From contig NZ_JAHYBZ010000002.1 of the NCBI RefSeq assembly GCF_019430885.1, positions 620,001 to 684,000 on the forward strand: 64,000 bases of DNA, in the 5' to 3' direction. A model generated the notes under the pieces. The model made no database searches. It saw nothing but the letters and a program-made list of their open reading frames with translations, and was not told where the DNA came from. Source of the DNA: Roseomonas alba (GTDB lineage Bacteria; Pseudomonadota; Alphaproteobacteria; Acetobacterales; Acetobacteraceae). Shown here in pieces: positions 20,588 through 28,307 of this stretch; within the stretch, counting starts at the first letter, position 1, and each line of letters starts with the position of its first letter. Both the position numbers and the translations under genes were made by a program.

Positions 20588-21522
20588 CAGTAACCTCGCG
20601 CTGGATCGTAGAGATTGGGAAGCGGCTCGCCGCGCTGCTGCGCGGCGATACAGGCGGTGATGTAGCGGGCACGGTCGCGCCGGCTCGGCGAACTCGCCGC
20701 ATGCGGCGTGACGATGATCTTCGGGTGCAGCCAGGCCGGGCTTTCGGCTGGCAGCGGCTCCTTCTCGAAGACATCGAGCACAGCGCCGGACAATTGCCCA
20801 TTGTCGAGCGCGGCGATGATGTCCGCCATCACCTGCTGCGACCCGCGGCCGAGCTGCACCAGCCCCGCCCCGCGCGGCAGCTTCGCGAAGAGCGGCGCGG
20901 CGAGGATGCCGTCCGTCTCCGGGGTCGCCGGCAGCAGGCAGATCAGGATGTCGCTGCGGGCGAGGAAGGCATCGCGCTCCGCATCGCCGGCGAAGGTCTC
21001 CACGCCGGGGATGGTCTTGCGCGTGCGCGACCACCCCACCACGGGAATGCCCAGGGCGCGCAGCATCTCCGCGACGCGGATGCCCATCGCGCCGATGCCC
21101 ATCACGCCCACCGTGCGATCGGTGGCCGCGAAGGGCGGGTCATAGGATTTCCAGCGCCGTTCGGCCTGCGCCAGCGCAAAGCCGCGCGTATCCTTGCACA
21201 GCGACAGCACCGCCCAGCAGGCGAATTCACCCATGCGCTGCGGCCCTTCGGGCGGCACGCAACGCACCAGCGGCACCTTCGGCAGATGCGGGTCGAGCAG
21301 GATCTTGTCCACCCCCGCACCGCTGCCGAAGATCGCCTTCAGCCTCGGCATGGCGGCCAGCCGCCCGGGCTCGGGGTCCCAGACCAGGGCATAGTCCACC
21401 TGTTCGGGTGCGACGGTGGGATCGTCCCACCACCGCACCGCCATCTGCGGGGCGAACTCCGCGAATGCGTCCGCCCACTCCGGAACGGCCGAGGGGCCGC
21501 CGGACTTCACAACCAGAAGCAT
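20587..21522 (-). CDS. D-2-hydroxyacid dehydrogenase, glyoxylate/hydroxypyruvate reductase A type
   Basis: A 311-aa NAD(P)-dependent dehydrogenase starting MLLVVKSGG. The Rossmann motif is VGVMGIGAMGIRVAEML, followed by the arginine-containing LVQLGRGSQQVMADII segment and the C-terminal PKIIVTPHAAS with the catalytic His. This layout matches the GhrA branch that reduces glyoxylate and hydroxypyruvate. It sits between the binding-protein gene (10 bases away) and the class II aldolase gene, so it probably belongs to catabolism of the imported ligand. Confidence 0.82.
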   Translation of the reverse strand: MLLVVKSGGPSAVPEWADAFAEFAPQMAVRWWDDPTVAPEQVDYALVWDPEPGRLAAMPRLKAIFGSGAGVDKILLDPHLPKVPLVRCVPPEGPQRMGEFACWAVLSLCKDTRGFALAQAERRWKSYDPPFAATDRTVGVMGIGAMGIRVAEMLRALGIPVVGWSRTRKTIPGVETFAGDAERDAFLARSDILICLLPATPETDGILAAPLFAKLPRGAGLVQLGRGSQQVMADIIAALDNGQLSGAVLDVFEKEPLPAESPAWLHPKIIVTPHAASSPSRRDRARYITACIAAQQRGEPLPNLYDPARGY

Positions 21523-21532
21523 GAGGTCCCGC

Positions 21533-22642
21533 TCAGCCGGTGATGGCGTCGACGTAGTCCGCGTTGGCGCGCTGGTAGTTCGCACCCCACCATTCGCCGT
21601 CCATCACCACCTGCTCCCGGGCATTCTCGGGGTCGGTCGGGTTCTTCCAGCGCAGATCCTGCGGCACCAGCGCCGCCGCCCGCGGATTGGTCGGCCCGTT
21701 GCCGAGCAGCGTCAGCAGCCCGACCTGCGGCTCCGGATTGTGCAGCATCGAGGCCAGCAGCCGCTGCGCGCCCTCGCCGCCCGGATTGCCCTTGGGGATG
21801 ACCATGATGCCCGCCTGCAGCAGCGCCTGCGGCCAGATGAACTTGATGCGGCCATTGGTCTCGCCATGCAGCACCGTCGCGCGGGTGTGCCAGATGATGC
21901 CCATCACGGCTTCACCGGTGCGCAGGAACTGTTCGCTCTCGCTGCCGCTGCTCCAGAACACGGCATTGCGGCGGATGTCGGCGACCTTGCGCACCGTTGC
22001 CCGGATGTCGAGCGGGTAAAGGTTCTTCGGATCCTTGCCGAGCGCCATCTGCGCCGCGTCGAGCATCGCGGTCGCGTCGCGCCGCAGCAGGCGCGTGCCC
22101 GGGAACTTCTGGAGATCCCAGAAATCCTTCCAGCCGGTCGGCCCGCCATTGGGGAATTTCGCGCTGTCGTAGCAGAGCACCGAGCTGAAGGAGTACGGCG
22201 CCGCGCCGTATTCCAGCGCGAAGCCCACCGGCAGCGTGTCTTCCTTCTTGACGATGTCGTAGTTGATCTTCTCGAGCAGGTTCTGCCGGCCGAGCAGGAA
22301 GGAGGAGGAAGCCGAGGAATCGCACAGATCCCAGGTCACGCGCCCGCTTTCCACCATGGAGCGGATGCGTCCGGCGGAAGGCCCAGTGCTGTCCTGCTCC
22401 ACGGTCCAGCCCGGATTCGCCGCGGCGAAGGGCGCGCCGTAGAAATTGCCGAAGCCCTGGTTGGCCAGGCCGCCCCAGTTCACCATGACGAGCTTGCGGG
22501 CCGCCTGCGCCGCGGCCTCATCGCTGGCGAAGCTGCCTACGCCGAGGGCAGCGAGACCGGCTAGCAGCGTGCGCCGGTCGACCTCTCCACGCCGGAACTT
22601 GCGCAAGGCCAGTTCGACACAATCCTGCTGAAAGCTCTGCAT
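21533..22642 (-). CDS. ABC transporter substrate-binding protein, spermidine/putrescine (PotD) type
   Basis: A 369-aa periplasmic protein and the first gene of the leftward operon. It has an unusually long n-region before a twin-arginine-like signal (DRRTLLAGLAALGVG, about residues 22-36) and a cleavage region near AAAQA. The mature part, with LVMVNWGGLANQGFGNFYGAPF and CDSSASSSFLLGRQNLLEKI, fits extracellular solute-binding family 1/PotD. It delivers a cationic or amino ligand to the permeases downstream. Exact ligand unknown. Confidence 0.85.
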   Translation of the reverse strand: MQSFQQDCVELALRKFRRGEVDRRTLLAGLAALGVGSFASDEAAAQAARKLVMVNWGGLANQGFGNFYGAPFAAANPGWTVEQDSTGPSAGRIRSMVESGRVTWDLCDSSASSSFLLGRQNLLEKINYDIVKKEDTLPVGFALEYGAAPYSFSSVLCYDSAKFPNGGPTGWKDFWDLQKFPGTRLLRRDATAMLDAAQMALGKDPKNLYPLDIRATVRKVADIRRNAVFWSSGSESEQFLRTGEAVMGIIWHTRATVLHGETNGRIKFIWPQALLQAGIMVIPKGNPGGEGAQRLLASMLHNPEPQVGLLTLLGNGPTNPRAAALVPQDLRWKNPTDPENAREQVVMDGEWWGANYQRANADYVDAITG

Positions 22643-22802
22643 AACCGTCTCTCCTCACTGCGCCAGGCAATGCACGTCCCGTGCCGCGCGCATGACGCAA
22701 CACATCCCCGATGCATCAACGGGCATGCGACCACTTGCCGTTGTCGCCGCTCCGGCGTGAACTCTCCCGCGCAAATCACACCATGGGCAGGCTGTTCGGG
22801 CA
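22643..22802. promoter_or_regulatory. Divergent promoter region of the polyamine-type locus
   Basis: 160 bases separate the start of the leftward ABC operon (22642) from the start of the rightward oxidase gene (22803). Promoters for both must lie here or be very close. I could not pick out convincing -35/-10 boxes or an operator. Confidence 0.45.
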
Positions 22803-24131
22803 ATGACCTCTGCGGATGCCGTCTTCGCACCAAGCTTCAAGACAACTCCCTGGTGGTGGGAGGCGGCCGAGCCGCCCCATCGCGACAGCGCCCTGCCCGA
22901 CCATGCCGGGGTCGCCGTGGTGGGCGGCGGCTATGCCGGGCTGTCCGCCGCGCTGACCCTGCGGCGCCTCGGCCATGATGTCGCCGTGCTGGATGCCGAG
23001 CGGATCGGCTGGGGCGCCTCCTCGCGCAATGGCGGCATGGTCTCGGGCGGGCTGAAGGTCGCCTCGGGGGCGCTCGAGAAGCAGCATGGCGCCGAGGGAG
23101 CGCGGGCCATCGCAAAGGCCGCCGCCGCCTCCTTCCCCTTCATCGAGGAGACCATCGCGCGGGAGGGCATCGCCTGCGACTACATCCGCTGCGGCCGCTT
23201 CACCCCGGCCTGGACGCCGAAGCACTATGACGGCCTTGCCGCCCGCGCCGATTTCATCGCCGAGATGACCGGCATGCCGACGCGCATGGTGCCGAAGGGC
23301 CAGCAGCATGAGGCGCTGGGCAGCGACCACTACCATGGCGGCATGATCGCCGAGGCCGCCGGCAGCCTCCACCCCGGCAAATATGCCCGTGGCCTGGCGG
23401 ACGCTGCCGAACGCGCCGGCGCCCGCCTGGTCGATGGCGTGCGCGTCGGCGGCATCGCCGGCGACGGGTCGGGCTTCCGCCTAACCACCGATCGCGGCCC
23501 GCTACGCGCCGATGCGGTGCTGGTCGCGACCAACGGCTATTCGCGCGACACGCATGGCCATGCTGCGATGCCATGGCTGGCGAAGCGCATGATCCCGGTC
23601 GGGTCCTACATCATCGCCACCGAGGAATTGCCCGAGGAGACGATGAACCGCCTGTTTCCCGGGCGACGGATGATCAGCGACACGCGGCGGGTGCTGAACT
23701 ATTTCCGCCCCTCGCCTTACGGCAACCGGGTGCTGTGGGGCGGCCGCGCCAGCTTCGCGCCCACGGCGCCCGAGGCCGCCGCCCCGGTGCTGCACGCCTT
23801 CATGACCGCCGTCTTCCCGGAGCTGAAATCCGTCCGCCTGACCCACGCCTGGACGGGCAATGTCGCCTTCACCTTCGACTTCCTGCCGCATATCGGCGTG
23901 CAGGACGGGGTGCATTACGCGGCGGGCTGCCAGGGTTCGGGGGTGGCCATGGCGACCTGGCTCGGCCATCGCGCCGCGCTGAAGATCGCCGGCGCGGACA
24001 ATGAGGGCTTCGCACTGGACGGGCTGAACGTCCCGACCATGCCGTTCTACAACGGCAATCCCAACTGGTTCCTGCCCATCGTCGGAAGCTGGTACCGCCT
24101 GCGCGACCATATGGACCGCGCGGCGGCATGA
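22803..24131 (+). CDS. FAD-dependent amine/amino acid oxidase (DAO family, PuuB-like)
   Basis: A 442-aa flavoprotein. The FAD-binding motif is GVAVVGGGYAGLSAALTLRRLG (about residues 36-57) and the second FAD segment is RIGWGASSRNGGMVSGG, typical of glycine oxidase/sarcosine oxidase and gamma-glutamylputrescine oxidase relatives. The family oxidises a secondary or primary amine with O2, giving aldehyde, ammonia or amine and peroxide. Its divergence from a polyamine-type importer supports an amine substrate. It overlaps the amidohydrolase gene by ATGA (24128-24131). Confidence 0.82.
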   Translation: MTSADAVFAPSFKTTPWWWEAAEPPHRDSALPDHAGVAVVGGGYAGLSAALTLRRLGHDVAVLDAERIGWGASSRNGGMVSGGLKVASGALEKQHGAEGARAIAKAAAASFPFIEETIAREGIACDYIRCGRFTPAWTPKHYDGLAARADFIAEMTGMPTRMVPKGQQHEALGSDHYHGGMIAEAAGSLHPGKYARGLADAAERAGARLVDGVRVGGIAGDGSGFRLTTDRGPLRADAVLVATNGYSRDTHGHAAMPWLAKRMIPVGSYIIATEELPEETMNRLFPGRRMISDTRRVLNYFRPSPYGNRVLWGGRASFAPTAPEAAAPVLHAFMTAVFPELKSVRLTHAWTGNVAFTFDFLPHIGVQDGVHYAAGCQGSGVAMATWLGHRAALKIAGADNEGFALDGLNVPTMPFYNGNPNWFLPIVGSWYRLRDHMDRAAA

Positions 24132-25744
24132 ACGCTGAGTTCGTCCTGCTCGACGGCCGCGTCACCACCATGGACGCCGCCGGCACCGAGGCGCAGGCCT
24201 TCGCCGCCGTCAACGGCCGCATCGTCGCCATCGGCAGCAGCGATGCGATGCGCGCCCATATCGGCCCCGGCACGCGCGTGCTGAATGCGGAAGGCCGCCG
24301 CGTCATCCCCGGCATCGTGGACAGCCACGCGCACCCGGATGCCTATGCGGTGCGGCTGCGCAACTGGACGCTGGTCTCGCCCGATCGGGTGGGCACGCGC
24401 GACGAATTGCTGGCCACAATCCGCCGCGTCTGCGAAGGCCTGGCACCCGGCCGCTGGGGCGCCTTCTACCGGCTGAACGAGCGCGCCAGCGGCGGCTATC
24501 CGACGCTCGACGAGCTTGACTTGGCGAGTGCCGGCCATCCCGTCTTCATCCTGCGCACCGACCAGCATATCGGCGTCGCCAACCGTGCCGCCTTCGCCGC
24601 CTGCGGCATCGCGCGCGACGCACCTGACCCCCCCTTCGGCGCCTTCAGCCGCGACGCGACCGGCGCCTTCACGGGTCAGGTGCGCGAGACCGCCGCGCAG
24701 ATCTTCCTCGCCGCCGTGCATGCCGGCGACACCGAGCGTGAGATCGCCGAGGGCATGGAGCAGGTGCAGGACGAATGCCTGCGCCACGGCATCACCTCCG
24801 TCGCCAATGCGCTGACCCCGACCCAGGCGATCCGCGCCTTCCAGATGATGCGCCGCGAGGGGCTGCTGCGCATGCGGCTCGGCATCATCGCATCCGGCCG
24901 CGACGAACCGCTCGTGCCGCATCTGATCGGCGCCGGCATCCGCTCCGGCTTCGGCGATGAATGGCTGCGGCTGATCGGCGTGGAATGGTGCCCGGACTGT
25001 TCCACCTCAGGGCGAACGGCGGCCTATTGGGATCCCTATGTCGGCACGCCGATCCCGGGCGAACCCGTGCCAAACTGCGGCATGCTGCTCTACGAGAAGG
25101 AAGACCTGACCCGGCGCGCCACCGCCGCCCACCAGGCCGGCCTTCAGGTGATGATGGAAGGCGTCGGCGATCGCGGCATCGATTTCGCGCTGGACGTGAT
25201 GGAAGCGGCGCTCGCCGCCCGTCCCGTCGCCGATCACCGCATGCGGGTCGAGCATTGTTGCAACGTCACGCCCGCGATCCTGCAACGCCTGAAGCGGGGC
25301 GGCTTCGTCGATTCCTCCGCGACCGGCTTCATGGACGAACTCGGCGAGGCCTATGTCGCCAATCGTGGCCAGGACGCCATGCGCCATATGTGGCCGCATC
25401 GCAGCCTGATCGCCGCCGGCGTGCCCGCACCCGGCCATTCCGACTTCGCCGTCTGCCGCGTGAACCCCTTTACCGCCATGGGCGCCATGGTCACGCGGCG
25501 CACCCAGACCGGCGCCGATCTCGATGCGTCGGAGGCCGTGACGCCGCTCCAGGCCCTCGCCGCCTACACCACCCTCGGCGCCTGGGCGCAGCGGGAGGAG
25601 GCCGAGAAGGGATCGCTCGAATCCGGCAAGCTCGCCGATTGCGCGGTGCTCGACACGGATATCCTGACCTGTGATCCGGCCGCGGTCCGGCAGACCTGCG
25701 TCATGGCAACGGTGGTGGGGGGCGTCGTGCGGCACGTCACCTGA
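24128..25744 (+). CDS. Metal-dependent amidohydrolase, YtcJ type
   Basis: A 538-aa amidohydrolase-superfamily protein. The N-terminal VLLDGRVTTMDAAGTEAQA strand, the metal-binding segment GIVDSHAHPDAY, the later GVGDRGIDFALDVME and RVEHCCNVTP segments, and the C-terminal GSLESGKLADCAVLD match the YtcJ/amidohydrolase-3 group. Members hydrolyse amide or cyclic amide bonds. It is coupled to the upstream oxidase, so both probably act on one nitrogen compound. Confidence 0.85.
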   Translation: MNAEFVLLDGRVTTMDAAGTEAQAFAAVNGRIVAIGSSDAMRAHIGPGTRVLNAEGRRVIPGIVDSHAHPDAYAVRLRNWTLVSPDRVGTRDELLATIRRVCEGLAPGRWGAFYRLNERASGGYPTLDELDLASAGHPVFILRTDQHIGVANRAAFAACGIARDAPDPPFGAFSRDATGAFTGQVRETAAQIFLAAVHAGDTEREIAEGMEQVQDECLRHGITSVANALTPTQAIRAFQMMRREGLLRMRLGIIASGRDEPLVPHLIGAGIRSGFGDEWLRLIGVEWCPDCSTSGRTAAYWDPYVGTPIPGEPVPNCGMLLYEKEDLTRRATAAHQAGLQVMMEGVGDRGIDFALDVMEAALAARPVADHRMRVEHCCNVTPAILQRLKRGGFVDSSATGFMDELGEAYVANRGQDAMRHMWPHRSLIAAGVPAPGHSDFAVCRVNPFTAMGAMVTRRTQTGADLDASEAVTPLQALAAYTTLGAWAQREEAEKGSLESGKLADCAVLDTDILTCDPAAVRQTCVMATVVGGVVRHVT

Positions 25745-25812
25745 ACCCCTCTTTTCGTGCGCCGTCTCTGCGTGCGAGACTCAGCCATCCGAACCGCCCC
25801 GAGGGGTGCCGC

Positions 25813-26298
25813 ATGCGCCGCCTATTCCTGCTGACCAGCCTTGTCCTGTCGCCGCTGCCGAGCCTCGCCCAGGGCCTGGTGACGGAACGCAGCATCAGCG
25901 CGGCGCTGGCGGCCGAGGCCGTGGCCGCCGCCGTGGAATCCTGCGCCGGCCGCGGCCACCGCGTCACCGCCGCGGTGGTGGACCGGTCCGGCGTGCTGAA
26001 GGCCCTGCTGCGCGCGGACGGCGCCGGTCCGCACACCGTCTCCGCAGCCCAGGCCAAGGCCTATACGGCGGTCAGCATGCGCGCGAATACCAGCCAGATC
26101 CTGGAGACGGTCCGCACCAATCCCGGTGCCTCGCGCCTCGCGGATGTCGAGGGCTTCCTGATCGTCGGCGGCGGCCTGCCGATCCGCGTGGGGGACGAAG
26201 TGGTCGGCGCGATCGGCGTCGATGGATCGCCCGGCGGTCACCTGGACGACCAATGCGCGGAAGCCGGCATCGCCCGCATCCGCGAGCGGCTGAACTAG
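25813..26298 (+). CDS. GlcG/HbpS family heme-binding-type protein, secreted
   Basis: A 161-aa protein with a short signal peptide (MRRLFLLTSLVLSPLPSLAQ). The rest is one GlcG/HbpS domain: AAVVDRSGVLKALLRADGAG, then AKAYTAVSMRANTS, and VEGFLIVGGGLPIRVGDEVVGAIGVDGSPGG near the end. The family is found in glycolate utilisation operons and as extracellular haem-binding sensors; its biochemical role is poorly known. It follows the amidohydrolase gene by 68 bases in the same direction and may or may not be part of that unit. Confidence 0.82.
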   Translation: MRRLFLLTSLVLSPLPSLAQGLVTERSISAALAAEAVAAAVESCAGRGHRVTAAVVDRSGVLKALLRADGAGPHTVSAAQAKAYTAVSMRANTSQILETVRTNPGASRLADVEGFLIVGGGLPIRVGDEVVGAIGVDGSPGGHLDDQCAEAGIARIRERLN

Positions 26299-26337
26299 CC
26301 GCGACGGCCCGCCGCCGGGTCGCGGCGCCCCCTCCCG

Positions 26338-26946
26338 TCAGCCATCGGTCCGGTGGAGCTTCAGGATGCGGCCGGTTATGGGGTTCGCGATCGCGCGCAG
26401 ATAAGCCTGCGCGACCTCCCGCACCGCGACGGGCGTGAAGCCGGCGAAATAGGGATGGTAGCCCGGGGATTCCGCAAGGACCGTCGGGCTGACGCAGTTG
26501 ATGCGCAGCCCGCGCGGCAATTCGCTGGCCGCGCCCTTCACGAAGCCTTCGACCAGGTGATTGACGGTCGTCCCGATGGTCCCGGCGGGGATGCGCTCAT
26601 CGGTCAGCACGCCGGAGATGAGCGTGAAGGAACCGCCATCCGCGATGACCGGCAGGGCGGCGCGGACGAGATTGATCTGCCCCATGCCCTTCGCAGCAAT
26701 CGAATCCGCCCATTGCGCGTCGCTCGCCTGCGCCAGGGGTGCGGGGAAGACGTCGCCCGCGGCGCTCGCCACGGCATCGAAGGAGCCGAGCCCCGCGAAC
26801 AGCGCGCGCAGCGATTCCACATCGGTCATGTCGGCCTGGAGATCGCCGGATCTGCGCCCGACCGTGACGACGCCATGGCCGTGCTCTTCCAGAATCTGCT
26901 TCACGGCCGCGCCGATCGTGCCCGTGCCAACCACCACGATCCGCAT
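26338..26946 (-). CDS. Short-chain dehydrogenase/reductase, compact
   Basis: A 202-aa SDR starting MRIVVVGTGTIGAAVKQIL; the TGTIG variant replaces the usual TGxxxGxG. The protein is shorter than most SDRs (about 250). The usual YxxxK is not obvious: the expected place reads GTIGTTVNHLVEGFVKGAA. This matches the YbjT/short SDR subgroup lacking the canonical Tyr, so catalysis may differ. It ends convergent to the GlcG-like gene, 39 bases away, and lies 167 bases downstream of the thioesterase gene. Confidence 0.7.
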   Translation of the reverse strand: MRIVVVGTGTIGAAVKQILEEHGHGVVTVGRRSGDLQADMTDVESLRALFAGLGSFDAVASAAGDVFPAPLAQASDAQWADSIAAKGMGQINLVRAALPVIADGGSFTLISGVLTDERIPAGTIGTTVNHLVEGFVKGAASELPRGLRINCVSPTVLAESPGYHPYFAGFTPVAVREVAQAYLRAIANPITGRILKLHRTDG

Positions 26947-27113
26947 GCATGCCCTCCTGCCAAAGACCACGGGCGGCGTTGACGCGGATCGCCCCGCCGC
27001 CCGGGAACATCGTGGGGCGCGAGGGTGGATCCGTCCGCAGCACATGGTCTTTTCCCGACCCATGCGCGCTTTGCTGGAATGGGCGACAGCGGATCGGTGT
27101 CGCCGCCGCGATG

Positions 27114-27548
27114 TCAGCGCTTCAGCGCCAGCCGCTTCGCCGCGGCACCGGTCGCGCGGGCCGCGAACAGGTCCAGCACGTCCCGCGGCCAGGCGCCCAC
27201 GCGCCGGGCCTCGAGATCCACGCAGAGATACAGCACCTCATTCTCCGCCGCCTGCCAGCCTTCGTTGGCGTGGAACATGGTGTGCCGGCACAGCAGGCGC
27301 TTCGCATCGAAGGACAGCACCTCGCTGTCGAAGGCCAGCGGCGCGCCCTCTGTCACCTCGCGCGTATAGGCCTGCCAGGATTCCGCGGCGAAGGTGCCGA
27401 GGCCCTTCTCACGGAATGCCTTGCCCAGCCCCAGCGACGGCCATAGCGCGTCCGTCGCCAGATCGAAGGCCACCAGATAGTAGGCGAGGTTCATGTGCCC
27501 GTAGTGGTCGACCCACCCGGGCAGGACGTGACAGAGCGGCGCGCGCAT
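27114..27548 (-). CDS. Hot-dog fold acyl-CoA thioesterase
   Basis: A 144-aa protein with the 4-hydroxybenzoyl-CoA thioesterase-type start: VLPGWVDHYGHMNLAYYLVAFDLATD, in which Asp14 and the HMN motif line the active site. LLCRHTMFHANEGWQAAENEVLYLCVD forms the hot-dog beta strands. It would hydrolyse an acyl-CoA (or acyl-carnitine-like betainyl) thioester. It starts 4 bases after the stop of the RraA-like gene, so the two are cotranscribed. Confidence 0.82.
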   Translation of the reverse strand: MRAPLCHVLPGWVDHYGHMNLAYYLVAFDLATDALWPSLGLGKAFREKGLGTFAAESWQAYTREVTEGAPLAFDSEVLSFDAKRLLCRHTMFHANEGWQAAENEVLYLCVDLEARRVGAWPRDVLDLFAARATGAAAKRLALKR

Positions 27549-27552
27549 CAGC

Positions 27553-28260
27553 TCAGTGAATATCCTCGGACTTCGACAGGGCTTCCTTCAGCTTCTCGAT
27601 GTTGAAGCCGCGCGTCTTCACCATGTCCAGGATGACCTTCTCCTTCCGCGCGCCGAGGTCGATCGCGGCCGGAATCTTGGTCACCACGTCATGCGGGATG
27701 ACGACGGCACCGTGCCGGTCGGCATGCACCACGTCGTCATGCTTCACCTGCATGCCGTGGATCGTCACCTCGCCCTTCAGCGAGACGATGTGCACATAGG
27801 CATGCGACGGGTTCACCACCCCGGCGATACCCTGGAAACCCGGCGCGAACATGTCGAGGTCGCGAACCGACCCGTTCGTCACCACGCCCTGCGCACCGAG
27901 CCCCTGATGCACGGCCGAATTCACCTCGCCCCAGAAGGCGCCGACGCCGGGGGTGTCATCCAGGTCCTGCAGGCAGACCACGGTCGGCATGGCCGCATCG
28001 GCGACATACTCATACCAGGCGATGCGCATCGCCTTGTCGACGTCCTTGCCGCGCCCCGAGGGAAACGCCGCGCGCTGCGTCCCGGTACGCGCCAGGCCGC
28101 AGATCGGCGGCAGCTTCGGGTCCACCGCGGTCATCGGCCGCACGGTGAAGCCGTAGCCACGGCGCTCCGGCGACACGATCTCGAGCGCATTGCAGATGGT
28201 GGGCGTGTCCCACTGGCGCAGCGCCTCGAGATCCGCGGCGGTGAAGGGATATTGGGTCAT
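27553..28260 (-). CDS. RraA-like family protein (possible 4-hydroxy-4-methyl-2-oxoglutarate-type aldolase)
   Basis: A 235-aa protein starting MTQYPFTAADLEALRQWDTP. RraA-fold hallmarks are DTPTICNALE, GVVTNGSVRDLDMF and VHADRHGAVVIPHDV. The conserved Arg-Asp pair in SVRDLDM and the downstream acidic residue form the metal and pyruvate site in the aldolases. Members are either HMG/CHA aldolases or RNase E inhibitors. In a catabolic setting with no RNase E partner the aldolase or decarboxylase role is more likely, but this is inference. Confidence 0.78.
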   Translation of the reverse strand: MTQYPFTAADLEALRQWDTPTICNALEIVSPERRGYGFTVRPMTAVDPKLPPICGLARTGTQRAAFPSGRGKDVDKAMRIAWYEYVADAAMPTVVCLQDLDDTPGVGAFWGEVNSAVHQGLGAQGVVTNGSVRDLDMFAPGFQGIAGVVNPSHAYVHIVSLKGEVTIHGMQVKHDDVVHADRHGAVVIPHDVVTKIPAAIDLGARKEKVILDMVKTRGFNIEKLKEALSKSEDIH

Positions 28261-28307
28261 GCTGGTCTCCTCCGAGGCCGGCAGGATCGACCAGCCCCGC
28301 GCGTCGG

